Below are positions 44,346 through 55,131 of a stretch of 64,000 nucleotides of DNA, piece after piece (the first letter of the stretch is position 1; each line of letters opens with the position of its first letter). The notes beneath the pieces were generated by a model. The model saw nothing but the letters and a program-made list of their open reading frames with translations. It searched no databases and was not told the DNA's origin. The position numbers and the translations under genes were made by a program. This DNA is from Roridomyces roridus (Eukaryota > Basidiomycota > Agaricomycetes > Agaricales > Mycenaceae), in the NCBI GenBank assembly GCA_029378245.1, contig JARKIF010000015.1:1-64000 (forward strand). The letters are read 5' to 3'.

Positions 44346-45743
44346 GATGCGCGAAGTAATAAATGAGAACCAAATGACCGCATGTATGTATCCAGAGATA
44401 TTTATTGATCCTACTTCACTCCGATGTCGGAGACGGATTTCTCGACTGTAGACTACTCATTCGGAATGGAATGCCCTCGCGTTACCTGCGGCTCCGTGAA
44501 CAACCGAGAAAAGAAAAGGAGATTGCAGGAGGTGGGCGGGGCCGCTTCAGGTTCTTCACGGACAGTCCAAGTGTGTAGCTCCTCCATTGAGCGTTAAATT
44601 TCTTCTAAGCCTGTTGAAAACTTTCACTTCCCGCGATCTATCGCCGGGAGCCCCATTGCATATTGCATCCTACGACTCTGTCCTTCCCCAGACCGCCCAA
44701 AATATGACAAGTCCCCGCGAGATCCCTGATGGCTCGGAGTGTGTGAATTCGGATCGTCGTGTTGTTGTTCCACCTGGATTGAATCTGATCCGCCCCCACT
44801 TCTTAGTACTTACATCGGACCTCCGCACCAAACTTGGTTTTCACGGACGGAACATCGGGAACGGAGGGCCTTCTTCTCGCGGTCCGGAAGGCCAGTCACC
44901 GCGGAGGCTTTTGAAAGAAGGCCACAACCACTCTCACCTTTACGAGAGCATCCGTAGTACGTCCGCCCACTGTCGCTATACTGTCGCGCTGTGAGCCTAG
45001 GTGATGATGGATGGAGAAAAAGGTCGATGGGTATGCGTCAAAGACCCAAAGGTTGGCCAAAGGGCAACCGCCAATCGAGTGGAAAATTCACCCTGTCGAT
45101 CCACTTCGGACCGGCCATCTCGTTGCTCTGAGAGTCTGAGAGTGAGTGGTGTATTTGACGTCATCGAAGCGCGCTTTGAGCTCCGGACGGGGAATCGCGG
45201 AACAAACATCCGATCCGATCACGTGCTGCCACTGCTTCTTCTCTCAAACCACGACTATGCTGCGAGCGATGCGGCGCCGCTAATCGCTCGATCAATACGC
45301 CGAGGCGAGGGGAGTATTGTTGACGGCCTCACCCTCGGCTAGTGCCTGCAGGCACTGCGGTTCTTCCCCGTCGGGACTCGGGATGGAAGGTGGCGTTTTC
45401 CTGTTTCCCGCACCCACAGCCGCATTGCGCAATATATGAAGTAGGTCCCAGAAAACATCATCCGGATATCCCTCATGCCGAATTCCAGGCGTGTCTCTGG
45501 CTGTGAAACTCCCAGCCTCGGTGGGCTCAAGTTCGCGGAGTCTCACTTTGCTTGGCTTCATCGTGCGAGGAATCACCTGAGAATCACACGGTGAGTATAC
45601 TTGAGCCTCCTATCTTTCCGACTGCGCCTCTCGCCCACACGCCTCGCGGACTACATATCAAGGTTAGCCAACACGTGTCGCGCTTCGCTCGCTACCTTGA
45701 CAGGCCCGACACGCGTTTATCACGCTGCAGCAACAACTCAGCC
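44346..45743. other. No supported gene
   Basis: 1.4 kb with several unconvincing plus-strand frames (for example 44587-44994). The longest lead into the BTB gene but lack its family start. Confidence 0.45.
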
Positions 45744-46679
45744 ATGGCCGCCCCACAACGAGCAGTGGACCTCAAGCCTAGGGCTCAAGGGCAGGACAAA
45801 GCAAGCTCCTCGTCTTCAAAAAGATTCCATCCCGCCTTTGCGGCACTGGACGCGGACATTGTCTTGGAATCGTCGGATGGGGAGCTCTATCGCATCCACG
45901 CCTACACCCTCCGCTCGACGTCTGGTTTCTTCCGCGCCATGCTATCTCTTCCTCAACCTCCAGGAAGACGTGACGCTACTATTCAAGTTCACCAACCGAA
46001 GGACACCGTGGAGCAACTGCTCTGCCTCATGTGCGGCCTCGACATGCGGCCATGGCATTCATACGACGACCTCGCAGCCGTGCTCGCCCTCGCAGAGATC
46101 TGGGACACCCCAGGCCCCATCGCATCCCTCCGTGCAGTAGTGACAAACCCCAAATACCTCACCACTGCACCACTCGACATCTACGTCCTCGCCGTCCACT
46201 TCGGATGGACGGTAGAAGCAGAGCTGGCATCGACGCACACGCTCACGCTCAATCTCTCCTCGCCCGAGCACGCCGATACGTTGGCATCCCTCCCCGCCCC
46301 TGCGCTCCTCGCGCTTCTAAACCTCCACCGCAAACGCCGTGACACGCTGCGCACCCTCCTCGACAGCCCCGCCCGTTTCCTCGCCGGGAACGGTAACCCC
46401 TTCCATTGTGGAACATGCGCCATTACGCCATTGGATAATACCTCCTGGCGCGCGCTCAAACATCGAGTTTTTCGCGAGATGGACGAACGGCCGATTGGAG
46501 ACGGGCTGGGCGTGCCTGTGGGTGGGATCTGCGAGTGGGAGGAGGCGAGGGCGTGTTGGGCGGCCAAGTGTTTGAAGCCTGGGTGTGGCGCGGTCAACTA
46601 TGATCGCGTGGCGACGCTCAAACAGATCAAGGCTTGTGTGGATGGGTTGCCTCGGGTGATCCAGTGGGATTGGGACTAG
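45744..46679 (+). CDS. BTB/POZ-domain protein
   Basis: Single exon, 311 residues; ATG at 45744 in the context GCCATGG. The BTB core is DADIVLESSDGELYRIHAYT, LRSTSGFFRAMLSLPQPPG, TIQVHQPKDTVEQLLCLMCG and DDLAAVLALAEIWDTPG. The C-terminal half is alpha-helical (LLALLNLHRKRRDTLRTLLD) and carries Cys pairs (FHCGTCAITP and CLKPGCGAVNYD) that might bind zinc. This is the common agaricomycete layout with BTB plus a Cys/Trp-containing tail. No lesion is seen. Its target is unknown; a cullin-3 adaptor role is inferred from the fold only. It is not closely similar to the BTB gene at 26.7 kb. Confidence 0.85.
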   Translation: MAAPQRAVDLKPRAQGQDKASSSSSKRFHPAFAALDADIVLESSDGELYRIHAYTLRSTSGFFRAMLSLPQPPGRRDATIQVHQPKDTVEQLLCLMCGLDMRPWHSYDDLAAVLALAEIWDTPGPIASLRAVVTNPKYLTTAPLDIYVLAVHFGWTVEAELASTHTLTLNLSSPEHADTLASLPAPALLALLNLHRKRRDTLRTLLDSPARFLAGNGNPFHCGTCAITPLDNTSWRALKHRVFREMDERPIGDGLGVPVGGICEWEEARACWAAKCLKPGCGAVNYDRVATLKQIKACVDGLPRVIQWDWD

Positions 46680-47358
46680 AGTCGGCTATGTGAGAGTGTC
46701 GGATGTTATACGGTTTCTCGGTGGAAAATTAGGGTTCTTTTCGTTCAGGCGTTCATTCAGGCGTATCTTTCAAAGATAACGGTCAAATATAAACGAAACG
46801 AAGATGAGCGTGAGCTGCATCATCTCGACGATAGACGTTTCTCGGACGACTACTTCCTCACTGGCGGTGACTCGAATAATACGGGACGTGGTCTGGGTGG
46901 AAAATGAACAATTCAGAGGAGTATGGAGCGGACGATCAACGCACTTTGAAAGCAGGCCCGCGGCGATTCATGGACGACATTACTGGTGAACCGTACGCAG
47001 TGGGATCGGGGTCGTCGCGGAGGCACCAGATGCGGGAGCCATGGAGCGGTGAGAGAAGGAAGTGGGAGAAACAGCTCAAGAGCCCCGAGACGCAATACAG
47101 CTCTGCTGATATATGTAGTGTTCCGGCATTTCGTTGCTGTGGAATGACGCGATATCGGGATTCGGGTGGGGCGTTCCGTGGGCTGTGGGTTACAACTTAC
47201 ATGCACGTTCGGAGTTCTGCCTGCCTGGGTGTCAATCAGAATCTGCGGACCTAGAATTTGCCTAGAATTCAGAATTTCAGCATAAGCTCATTGAACGACC
47301 AGACGTAGACACCGATGAGACGAGAAGATGGATGTCAGGAGCAAGTCGGTCTCTTGAG
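46680..47358. other. No supported gene
   Basis: Only short frames. A segment of about 25 bp near 47321-47345 (aagatggatgtcaggagcaa) recurs at 52843-52867, probably a shared gene-family remnant. Confidence 0.45.
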
Positions 47359-47360
47359 TA

Positions 47361-47672
47361 GAGCGTATTGGATCTCGAAAAAAGTGGAATTTCTGTCGAA
47401 CGAAACTCGCTTAGGATTAAGCGAGTTTCGACAAAATTGATGGGGATGATCTCGCCCTGAAGCAAGCTCGCCACCGTTCTGCGAGTCTTTGCAGAGGACA
47501 TTCCCAGAGATGAGTGTGTAAACAACTGTTTTGCTTGCACGTCTGCTGGACCTGAAATGAGCAAGAAACTCGCGATTTGCTGCTCTCCATCAACTTTGGG
47601 ATTTCACGAAATCCGCTCCACTTTACCCGAGATTTCGCTTAAAGTGCACTTTTTTCCAAATCCAATACGCTC
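47361..47672. mobile_element. MITE-like element, 312 bp, TA target duplication
   Basis: Ends match as inverted repeats: GAGCGTATTGGAT, then a few differences, then GAAAAAAGTG on the left, and the reverse complement on the right (CACTTTTTTCCAAATCCAATACGCTC). TA flanks both sides (47359-47360 and 47673-47674). Inside, at about 47400-47429, lies a perfect 13 bp hairpin arm pair (CGAAACTCGCTTA / TAAGCGAGTTTCG). There is no coding capacity. It directly abuts the long inverted-repeat element that starts at 47675. Confidence 0.8.
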
Positions 47673-47674
47673 TA

Positions 47675-48905
47675 GTATGGAAGGTCTAACACTCAAGCTG
47701 ATGTGATGGACGTCGCTTGACGATTTTGGCAATTTCACCCGGCTGCCGCTCGCTTACCATGTGATTGGCATCGGGGTGCCGATCGTCCCGCTGCTCAGCC
47801 GATCTCCAGCCGAATGCGTTCCCCGTTCTCATTTGCAACCTCTACCCACTACATAATCCGATTTTGTGGCCGCGCCAGACACCACCTTCTCGTCAAGTTC
47901 GGCATCTTCCAAGTTATGCAACTGGTAGCCTCCTCGCTCCATCAAGATTCAACGTACGTTTTTCATGAGTCTTTGCCAGCCTGATTCATGGCAGTCTTCA
48001 GTGCAGTTTCCATACATCACCATACAACTCGTGCAGGCCACGTTCGTCGTTTCATGACTCTCTACTGCAATTATCTCAATTTCCCGTCCAGCCTGTGGGT
48101 ACCCGATGTCGAACCGCGAGTTGACCCGGCCCGACCGCAAGTCAGACACTTGAGCTTCAGCCATTTTGTTGAATCTTTTGTGAGTCATTGGATTGTCGGT
48201 CCCAGCTATAGAAATGCATCAATTCCAGGCAATCTGATGAGGGTTTCAAGCAGCCAAATCTCGTCTGGGAGTGAATTGCGGCACTCGCGTGTGCGAGTCT
48301 GCGTTGAGAGAGTCTGAGACTTGTTTCAATCGTGGACAATCCCTACGTCACCAAATTGCGGACATGCTTCGACGCGACACTGTACCGCGAAAAGAAATGA
48401 ATATACAGGCAGGGAGAAATCGAAGCAATAACGCACCGAGCCGGCGAGCCCCAGAAAAGCCTGCAGACCATCTCCAGTGTCCCGAGGCTCGGCTTTGGTT
48501 GGCACCTGTTGCTGAGAACATGTACAGACGAAGCCGGCGGTGGTCCGCGGTACACGTTATTAGAAGTCGTGGTTGAGCAGAAAAACCCCAGGAGGTTGGT
48601 TCAACTTCGTGGGCTATTTGAGTCGGAATTGACATCATTTCCAAGCAAGTTGACTCGGACGCGAGTGAATTCGAAGCTGGGGTTGAAAGTGTGGACTCGT
48701 TGTTTTATGTTTACGCGATGCGGTCTGAATCTGCTATCGTGTCTTCTGTATGCAGCATGTTTGTTGCCGGCTGTCCATTGGCACAATCGGCTGAGTGGTC
48801 AGACACTGATGCGAATCAAACCGTAAGCGAGCGGCAGCCGGGTGAAATTGCCAAAATCGTCAAGCGACGTCCATCACATCAGCTTGAGTGTTAGACCTTC
48901 CATAC
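47675..48905. mobile_element. 1.23 kb block with 83 bp perfect terminal inverted repeats
   Basis: Bases 47675-47757 and 48823-48905 are exact reverse complements over 83 bp (outer end GTATGGAAGGTCTAACACTC). Weaker similarity continues for about 40 bp inside each arm. The 1.07 kb between the arms has no open frame of note. It looks like a non-autonomous DNA transposon with long TIRs, or an inverted duplication. I see no clean target duplication. The right arm ends 55 bp upstream of the ATG of the gene at 48960, so it forms part of that gene's promoter. Confidence 0.7.
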
Positions 48906-48959
48906 TTGAGGCTGTGCCACAGCTTGGTCTTGTTTATTCCACTCCTCGTCACGACCACC

Positions 48960-49826
48960 ATGTCGTCGGACTCGCTTTCTCCCACTCTTCCCCCAGAGCT
49001 CGAGAGAGAAATATTCCAAATGCTAGCGTATTCGGACCCTCTCTTTGCTCCCAAGTTGATGCTGGTAGCTTGTCGCGTCAAAGCATGGTCAGCGGCAAAA
49101 TGCCTGTCTTGTGTAGTGGCATCTCCTGACAACTTCTTCAGGGTGGAGACCGATTTGTACCGTGTTCTGGTGCTCGCCGACTTCTTCGACTGCTTCCCCT
49201 TCAAGAACATTTCCCATCTCAAATCAATACCAGCTCCGCTCCTGCGTGACTCCGTGCGCACCGTACATCTCGGGGGCATACCTCTCGAAACCGCCGAATA
49301 TATCCTTTCGACCTGCACCGGCATCGAGGACCTTCTCATCAGCACGGGAATGGGAAACATCTCGTCCCTTCTTCACCTCTTGGGTCGTCTCCCCCTCCGG
49401 CGCTTCGTTGGAGATCCACGAGATTTGTCCGATGGCCCGATGGATTTTAGCCATCCTTTCTTCTCCCAGCTCACGCACCTTCACCCTTTCGCTCTGATTG
49501 CATTTTCATCTGCATGGCGCGGACTAGCCAGCGTCCCGCACTTGACCCACTTCTCTTTCGATGAGGGTTTTCTCCACTTGGTTCCACATTTACTGCAGCA
49601 TTGCAAGTGCCTGCGTGCTGCAGTCCTCCGGACTTTCAGCGAGGACACTTGGATCGAGAAGCGTTACTCGCGGGAGCTGGAGACGCTCGCAACAGAGGTG
49701 CGATTCGTTCAGATGGCAGCGACAACGGATGCATGGTGGGGCGACCCCCTCAAAGTGTGGGACTACTGTATCCAGGCTGAGGAACATATCGCGAAGCGAG
49801 TGTCGGGAAAAATTGATGGTGTGTAG
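48960..49826 (+). CDS. PPELEREIFE-family protein, copy 2
   Basis: Exons 48960-49087 and 49142-49826 (270 residues), same intron place as copies 1 and 3. It begins SSDSLSPTLPPELEREIFQM and continues PKLMLVACRVKAW / VETDLYRVLVLADFF, then VRTVHLGGIPLETAEYILST, LLGRLPLRRFVGDPRDLSD, FSHPFFSQLTHLHPF, LVPHLLQHCKCLRAAVLR and VRFVQMAATTDAWWG. The end is VWDYCIQAEEHIAKRVSG. All blocks of copy 1 are present and the frame is intact. Its promoter carries one arm of the 83 bp inverted repeat. Function is unknown beyond the F-box-like N-terminal helix. Confidence 0.8.
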   Translation: MSSDSLSPTLPPELEREIFQMLAYSDPLFAPKLMLVACRVKAWSAAKCLSCVVASPDNFFRVETDLYRVLVLADFFDCFPFKNISHLKSIPAPLLRDSVRTVHLGGIPLETAEYILSTCTGIEDLLISTGMGNISSLLHLLGRLPLRRFVGDPRDLSDGPMDFSHPFFSQLTHLHPFALIAFSSAWRGLASVPHLTHFSFDEGFLHLVPHLLQHCKCLRAAVLRTFSEDTWIEKRYSRELETLATEVRFVQMAATTDAWWGDPLKVWDYCIQAEEHIAKRVSGKIDGV

Positions 49827-49829
49827 CCC

Positions 49830-50225
49830 TTGCTCGTGATTATTACTATTCTGAATTTCAGCCTCCAGTCAAGGAGTACCGCATTTGTTGACAATGGCTT
49901 TTTGTTGTTGTATTTTTGAACAGTATTGCCGATTCATGCTAATGTCGTTGGAGGCTTGGGGCTCGAGCCTCGTTAATGGCGCCGGCCTGTCCGTCTAGGA
50001 TTGTTCTTCGCCGCCTACACTGCTCTTACCTCTAATATCTGCGTTCTTGACAGCCGTGCCTTAAAAAATGGGACGGACTCGGACTACAGCATTCAAGCCA
50101 CCGATCGTACAGTAAAAGAATATGAATGAACGAAGCGACTAGGTGCGTAACCTGAAACATCCTCGGAATGTAGAAGGATGCGCATATGCATAGGACGAAA
50201 TTCGAACGGTAAATCCTAGCTATCT
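49830..50225. other. No gene; convergent 3' regions
   Basis: Short AT-richer spacer between the stop of copy 2 and the stop of the minus-strand kinase-like gene. Confidence 0.5.
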
Positions 50226-52058
50226 CTACTCGACGGACTGAGAGTCTCCCCTCGCCAATAGTTCCTTCCCACGACTCGACAATTCAAATAACGGAAGTCC
50301 GAGGTGAATGGCAAGGTCCTGGCTTGTCGGATCGAAGCCCTTGGCGGCATGGAATGCAGCCAATCCTTCGTAGCTCGTGGCATCCCAATAGTTTCCGTAG
50401 TACTCCAAACGCCATTTGATCTCAGGAAATCCAAGGTTCCCAGCTTGTTCCTCAGTCAGACGACTGTCCCCGGTTGGATCCAATGACCAGAACGAAAATG
50501 AGTCGGGCAAACTGAATGACGTGGGTCCCGTCTGGATGTGATTCGGGGGACAGAGAAACAAATATCCACGTGGCGGCTTGGGAGTCAATGACGATAGAGT
50601 CTGTGAATGGAAGCGCACTGCGCGGATGAGCACTAGAGAGCGAAGTCAACCACGCCGCTAGCTTTATAATGGGTATTCTGACCATAATTGCTGTGTTCTG
50701 AGGTGACACATAGCTGCGCAAAGAGATGGTTCGCTTGGGTTATCCAAGATTCCCGGTGACGCCAGCTTTGGGCTGCTCGCATATCAAAGCAGATCGCTCG
50801 CCCAAAAATTTCCCAAGAATTGAACCTGCGGAAGTCGGCGAGGGTCAATTGGATCTAGTCATTAGCCATATTGAACCTACCGGGCCCAACCATGGTACAT
50901 ATTGTACATGAGATCTGCATCAAGTCCGGGTCAAACCTCCCAATGCGCCCGAATGCTTTGGATTGCATTTGATGGCAAACACGCGACTTCGTACGCTTCC
51001 TCGCCGACTCGAGGAACAGACACGATTGCCCCTAAATGGAATTGGTCCGTGGGATTTGGGCCCGCCTAGCCCAGAAAAATCTGCCCTTTCTTAGATTGCC
51101 GGAAACTGTCTGATGAAGTTCAGCAATTGCGAAGCACTCGATGGCTGTGGCATCCCAGGTTGGATCGTTCCGATCCAGCTGCACAAGAGCCCCATGCGGC
51201 TTGAGCCGAGCATCTTCAAGGTTATGCCAATCCGGAAACAAGGATGGAGCGCTGATGTAGCCGCTGCTGGACTCCATTTCGAGGCACAATGCGCCGCTGG
51301 AGCGTCGTACCCAGATGGTGAAACGCGGAGGCGCCACAGTACTTGGAACGAATGGTTCAGTATTCTGCGTAAGTATTGAGCAGTGGGAAACTGAGAATAT
51401 GCACTTCTCACCATGTATTCCATCGTCTAAGCAGTGTCAAAGTTGGCAGATGTAGAGCTCGAAAAGTGCTTATACTTACCCAACATCCACGCAAATAGAC
51501 CTCCTGCATGAAGGAAGGGCGTCTGAGAGTCAGATAGTCCTTGTACGGCAGAAGATCTACTTCTCCTTGAACTGAAATTTGGCATCGATGTGGACGACGA
51601 ACCGTCCTGGGCAATTACAGCACATTTGTGGGAGAAATTGGACACCCGAAGATTTGAAGTATGTTCGGATGGCTATACCATCTGAATTAGTGAAAACCAC
51701 GCTCACAACGTACTATAAAGCAAACAACACACCAGACATCTGCATGTTGCGCAATATATCGACGGCATTCCTGCAAGAAACGTCGTTCGCCCATATTAGC
51801 TGCAAACCGACAACGCACCTCTTGGGCTTTCTCCCCCTCGTACAAAACGACAGCTTTTTCAGATTCTGTATTGTGGATTTTGGCAGAGAACATTCTTCGT
51901 GTACCCCCAGATCGAGTAACCGGGACCCCCGGGCCCAGGCTGATCTCTCGGAGGAGGTCAATCTCCCAGCGAGCGATTTGTTTAAACTCTAGGAAATCAG
52001 GATTCAGGATGTCAGTCGGGTAACCGCGGCGACCGTCACGGAAAGGCTGGGATGACAT
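50226..52058 (-). pseudogene. Kinase-like lineage-specific family member, probably decayed
   Basis: In order on the minus strand: FKQIARWEIDLLREISLGPG and GGTRRMFSAKIHNTESEKAV (N-terminal kinase-like lead); SHPNILQIFGC; LLPYKDYLTLRRPSFMQEVY; FTIWVRRSSGALCLEM; SWEIFGRAICFDMRAAQSW and WITQANHLFAQLCVTSEHS; then PPRGYLFLCPPNHIQTGPTS, FWSLDPTGDSRLTEEQAG, YWDATSYEGLAAFHAAKGFD and HLGLPLFELS. This block order is that of a large family I recall from Mycena and Armillaria genomes, often labelled protein-kinase-like although the catalytic motifs are absent. Some block joins use good introns (GTGCGT to TTGCAG near 51.8 kb), but a stop lies between SHPNILQIFGC and the next block in the same frame. I therefore lean to a pseudogene. 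Expected intact length is over 500 residues. Confidence 0.6.
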
Positions 52059-53007
52059 TGGTTGGTGTATATCAACACGACTGGTGAATGTACCACCGGC
52101 TACGTGGACATTCTGCGCCTGCGGGAAAAAGGCTCCCGCAAATCTGAATCAAGCGCCTTGAGAAGGACGAGGATAAGGGCTGGGAGGGACACGTACGTCG
52201 GCGATCCACTGGCGGCACCTTCGGTTGCAATCTTCATGATCGCGCTATCGAGATGAGTCTGCTCGTCCATTGGGGGTGGTGGGAGGAGGAGGAGGAGGAG
52301 GGGAGAACGAAATGCTGTTCCTCACAGCTTCTGAGCTTCGGCTGCTCTGTGCTTTTTTCGGACCATGCTTTTCCCACTGTCCAATCTTCAAAGCTTGATA
52401 TCTCAAAATAAATGACCCACAGCAGCCCATGTGCGGCCGACGTGCCTGTGGATCACTTGGCTGGTCCATCTTTACCTAGGTCATGGATTCCGTACTTGCC
52501 AACGGCAACATGGCTGCCACTTGGGCGGCGAGCCCTGTGGCCAACGGAGGACGATGTAGATCAAAAAAAGCAGGCAGGCAAGCAGGGCTGACGCACCAAC
52601 GTTACAAGGCTTCGAGGACTTGCTCGACGGTAGTAAGCCTTGTCATCGTAAAAAATGGATCAGCGCCAGGGTATGCGCTCGCCATTCATCTCCTGGAGGA
52701 GGCTGAGGCAGCTGAAGTAAGTGCTCGAGGACCGTCCAGCGTGCGGCGAATCGCGAGGATGGATCGGACGACCTCGCCATGAGAAATAGGCGCAGACCAG
52801 AGTCCGCTCCCGTAGTAAAAGTTAGACTGAGCCCAAGATGCAAGATGGATGTCAGGAGCAAGCCGGGTCCTATTACTTATGATTTGGCTGGTCCAGTGAT
52901 GTTGATGCGCCGGCACGCTGATGGCCGGGAGACTCAGAGCGATCTTACCCCAGACAAAATGCAACCTCTCTATTACCTGGTTCGTGTACGAAGTACTCGA
53001 ATCGGAA
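52059..53007. other. No supported gene
   Basis: Contains a GGA-repeat microsatellite near 52276-52300. At 52.64-52.96 kb a minus-strand stretch (LLLTSILHLGLSLTFTTG) hints at a membrane-protein fragment that shares about 20 bp with 47.3 kb. Confidence 0.45.
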
Positions 53008-55131
53008 CTAGAATGTACTCTTTGCTCTCATCCCCATTCTCAGCTTGAGCCACCCCTGAAATCCAACAACCCCCACAGTCCAGACGAATGCAATACACGT
53101 AATGGACACGGCCAATACCACGAACAGCATGATATCTGCGGCATGAACAGTGCCTTGAGTACGGCTCGGAAATTTCAAAAGGAAGGCGCGTACCATCCCT
53201 ACCCCGCCGCATCGCAGCCAGCGTCACTTCCTCAGTCGAGAATATGAAACTGATACCACCCGCGGCGAGGAAGAAGCTCGCCAGGGCTTCTGATGGGGGC
53301 CGAGAGGGGAGCGTCGACTGCGCCGAAGGCCTTGCGTTTGAGGGTGAGACCCATAGGAATATGTACGTCACGCAACGCATGACTGCGAAAGCGAGGATGA
53401 GGTTACCCCAGAGGGCGTGGATTTGGACCTGTCCATAGTCAGCCTGATTGAATGCAGCACAAGATTCTGTACGCACTTGGAAGAGGTACTCTTGGTGGTG
53501 CGCCGCCATGACGGCTCCTGTAACCCCGATGACGAGTGCGGGAAATGGGTTGAAACTGAGGGTGAACGTCTCGGACTCTGACACAGGCCGTGATTCGGAG
53601 GAGTGGTCCACCGCCAAGGCATGCCCAGCGAGCCATCGGCGGAGTCGTTTCGACTCGACCGCCATTCCAAGAAGCCCAGCGAACCTGGAATATCCTCAGA
53701 TACAGGAAGAGGAGACGGTGAAAACAGTACCCACCAGAACATAACAGCGATCCCGATATGCTGAATTTGCTTCGTCGTGAACGGGTCGCCCGGCATGGCG
53801 GAGAATCTATTGGAGATAACCGTTAGACGAATCTGCGCCGCGGGTGCACTGTGAACGCACCTTTCCATCCAGGTATTCGTAGCACCATAGAGAAAGATCA
53901 CCAGCGATTCGACGAGTTCAGCAGTCGGGTAGCCAGGAGAGGGAGCGCGATTCCAAGCCCAGCCCATCTCGGCGCAAAAGCCCAAGAATCGGGCAAAGGT
54001 CAGGAGACCGTAGGACCAGAATATTCCTCCTTCTGGGTTGGAAGTTAACGTGAGCATTTACTTGGAGGATGAGAAAGAGACGCACTGATTAGATGCGCTA
54101 GACATCCGGTGAGGAATTTCTCCCTGCAGCCGCCTCAACAAATACGTCAGATATTGATATGCAGATGCCAACGAGACTCACCCGTGTAAACGACGATACC
54201 ACTCAGCAACGTTGTAAAGCCACCGAAGAGGAGACTAAATTCCACGGTAGTGAATGCCGCTTTGAGCGCGAGATGGAGCCGTGACCGTGGCGTACGCGGC
54301 TGGAGGTGGGAATCGTGAAGGGTGGCGTCGGACCCAGGAGATGGGGGGAAATTGGTGGAGTGAGCATCTATGTAGTTCGTCCATTGCCCCGGGCTATCTT
54401 CCTCGCCCGAGTCGCCCGACTTGCTTTGTTCTTCTTCGTCCATGAGACCGACGTACTCCGATTCGGAGGCACGCTCGGCACCCTTGAGCGCATCGGAGAA
54501 CCCTCGCAAGGTAAACTTCCCAGTACGCACAAAGGAGAAGATGCGGCGAAGGAGGGCGGCGGTGTCGAAGGAGGTGATGACGAGTGCGATGAGGAGGAGG
54601 ACGTAGCCGTGTTTTGAATGAGCTTGTCCGGAATACCTGTTGACGTCGGACAGATGAATAGAGGAGGGACGCTAAACACGTACATATCGGGAGTTAGCTT
54701 CCTGTACACCGATGCATATGAAATGCCGAAGATCGTGCATATCCACTGAGCGAGGACAACCAGCCTGTGCATCGGATGCTTGACCGATCGCAGCGCCATC
54801 CCTGCCCAATTGTATTGAGAGCGGAGAACAAATGAAGGAGGTTACACCACGCACCCATCGGCAGGAAAATGAAGAACGCGAGGCACATGAACACTCCATG
54901 AGCGACCATCAGCCCCGGATGACGCACTGCAGCGAGAGCGGGGTCCTCCCAGTCGGCGGTATAATATGACGGCGGCGTGAGAGCATGTACGAGAGCCAGA
55001 GCTGTCTCATTGAGCTCGATTTTTGGTCCCCCACCAGAGCGATGAGGGCTATGACCGTCTCTCGGGAGCATGGCTAGGGCGGAGTTGGTGAAAGCAACCC
55101 CGATGAGGAGCAGTGAAGGGAGGAGGTGCAT
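53008..55131 (-). CDS. YTP1-like polytopic membrane protein
   Basis: Multi-exon gene. The ATG at 55131 gives a signal peptide (HLLPSLLLIGVAFTNSALA). The N-terminal DUF2427-like part has VRHPGLMVAHGVFMCLAFF, then FLPMG/MALRSVKHPMHRLV and YSGQAHSKHGYVLLLIALVI. A cytosolic acidic loop follows (SEYVGLMDEEEQSKSGDSGE). The YTP1 C-terminal part has LALKAAFTTVEFSLLFGGFT, GGIFWSYGLLTFARFLGF, NRAPSPGYPTAELVESLVIF, TTKQIQHIGIAVMFWW, GAVMAAHHQEYLFQ/VQIHALWGN and, after a 58 bp intron (GTACGC to GCCGCAG), AAMRRGRD/DIMLFVVLAVSI. His-rich H-x-H positions match the family. YTP1 proteins are fungal membrane proteins with mitochondrial-protein-like or cytochrome-b561-like features; their role is not settled. 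All frames join, so the gene appears intact. Confidence 0.88.
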
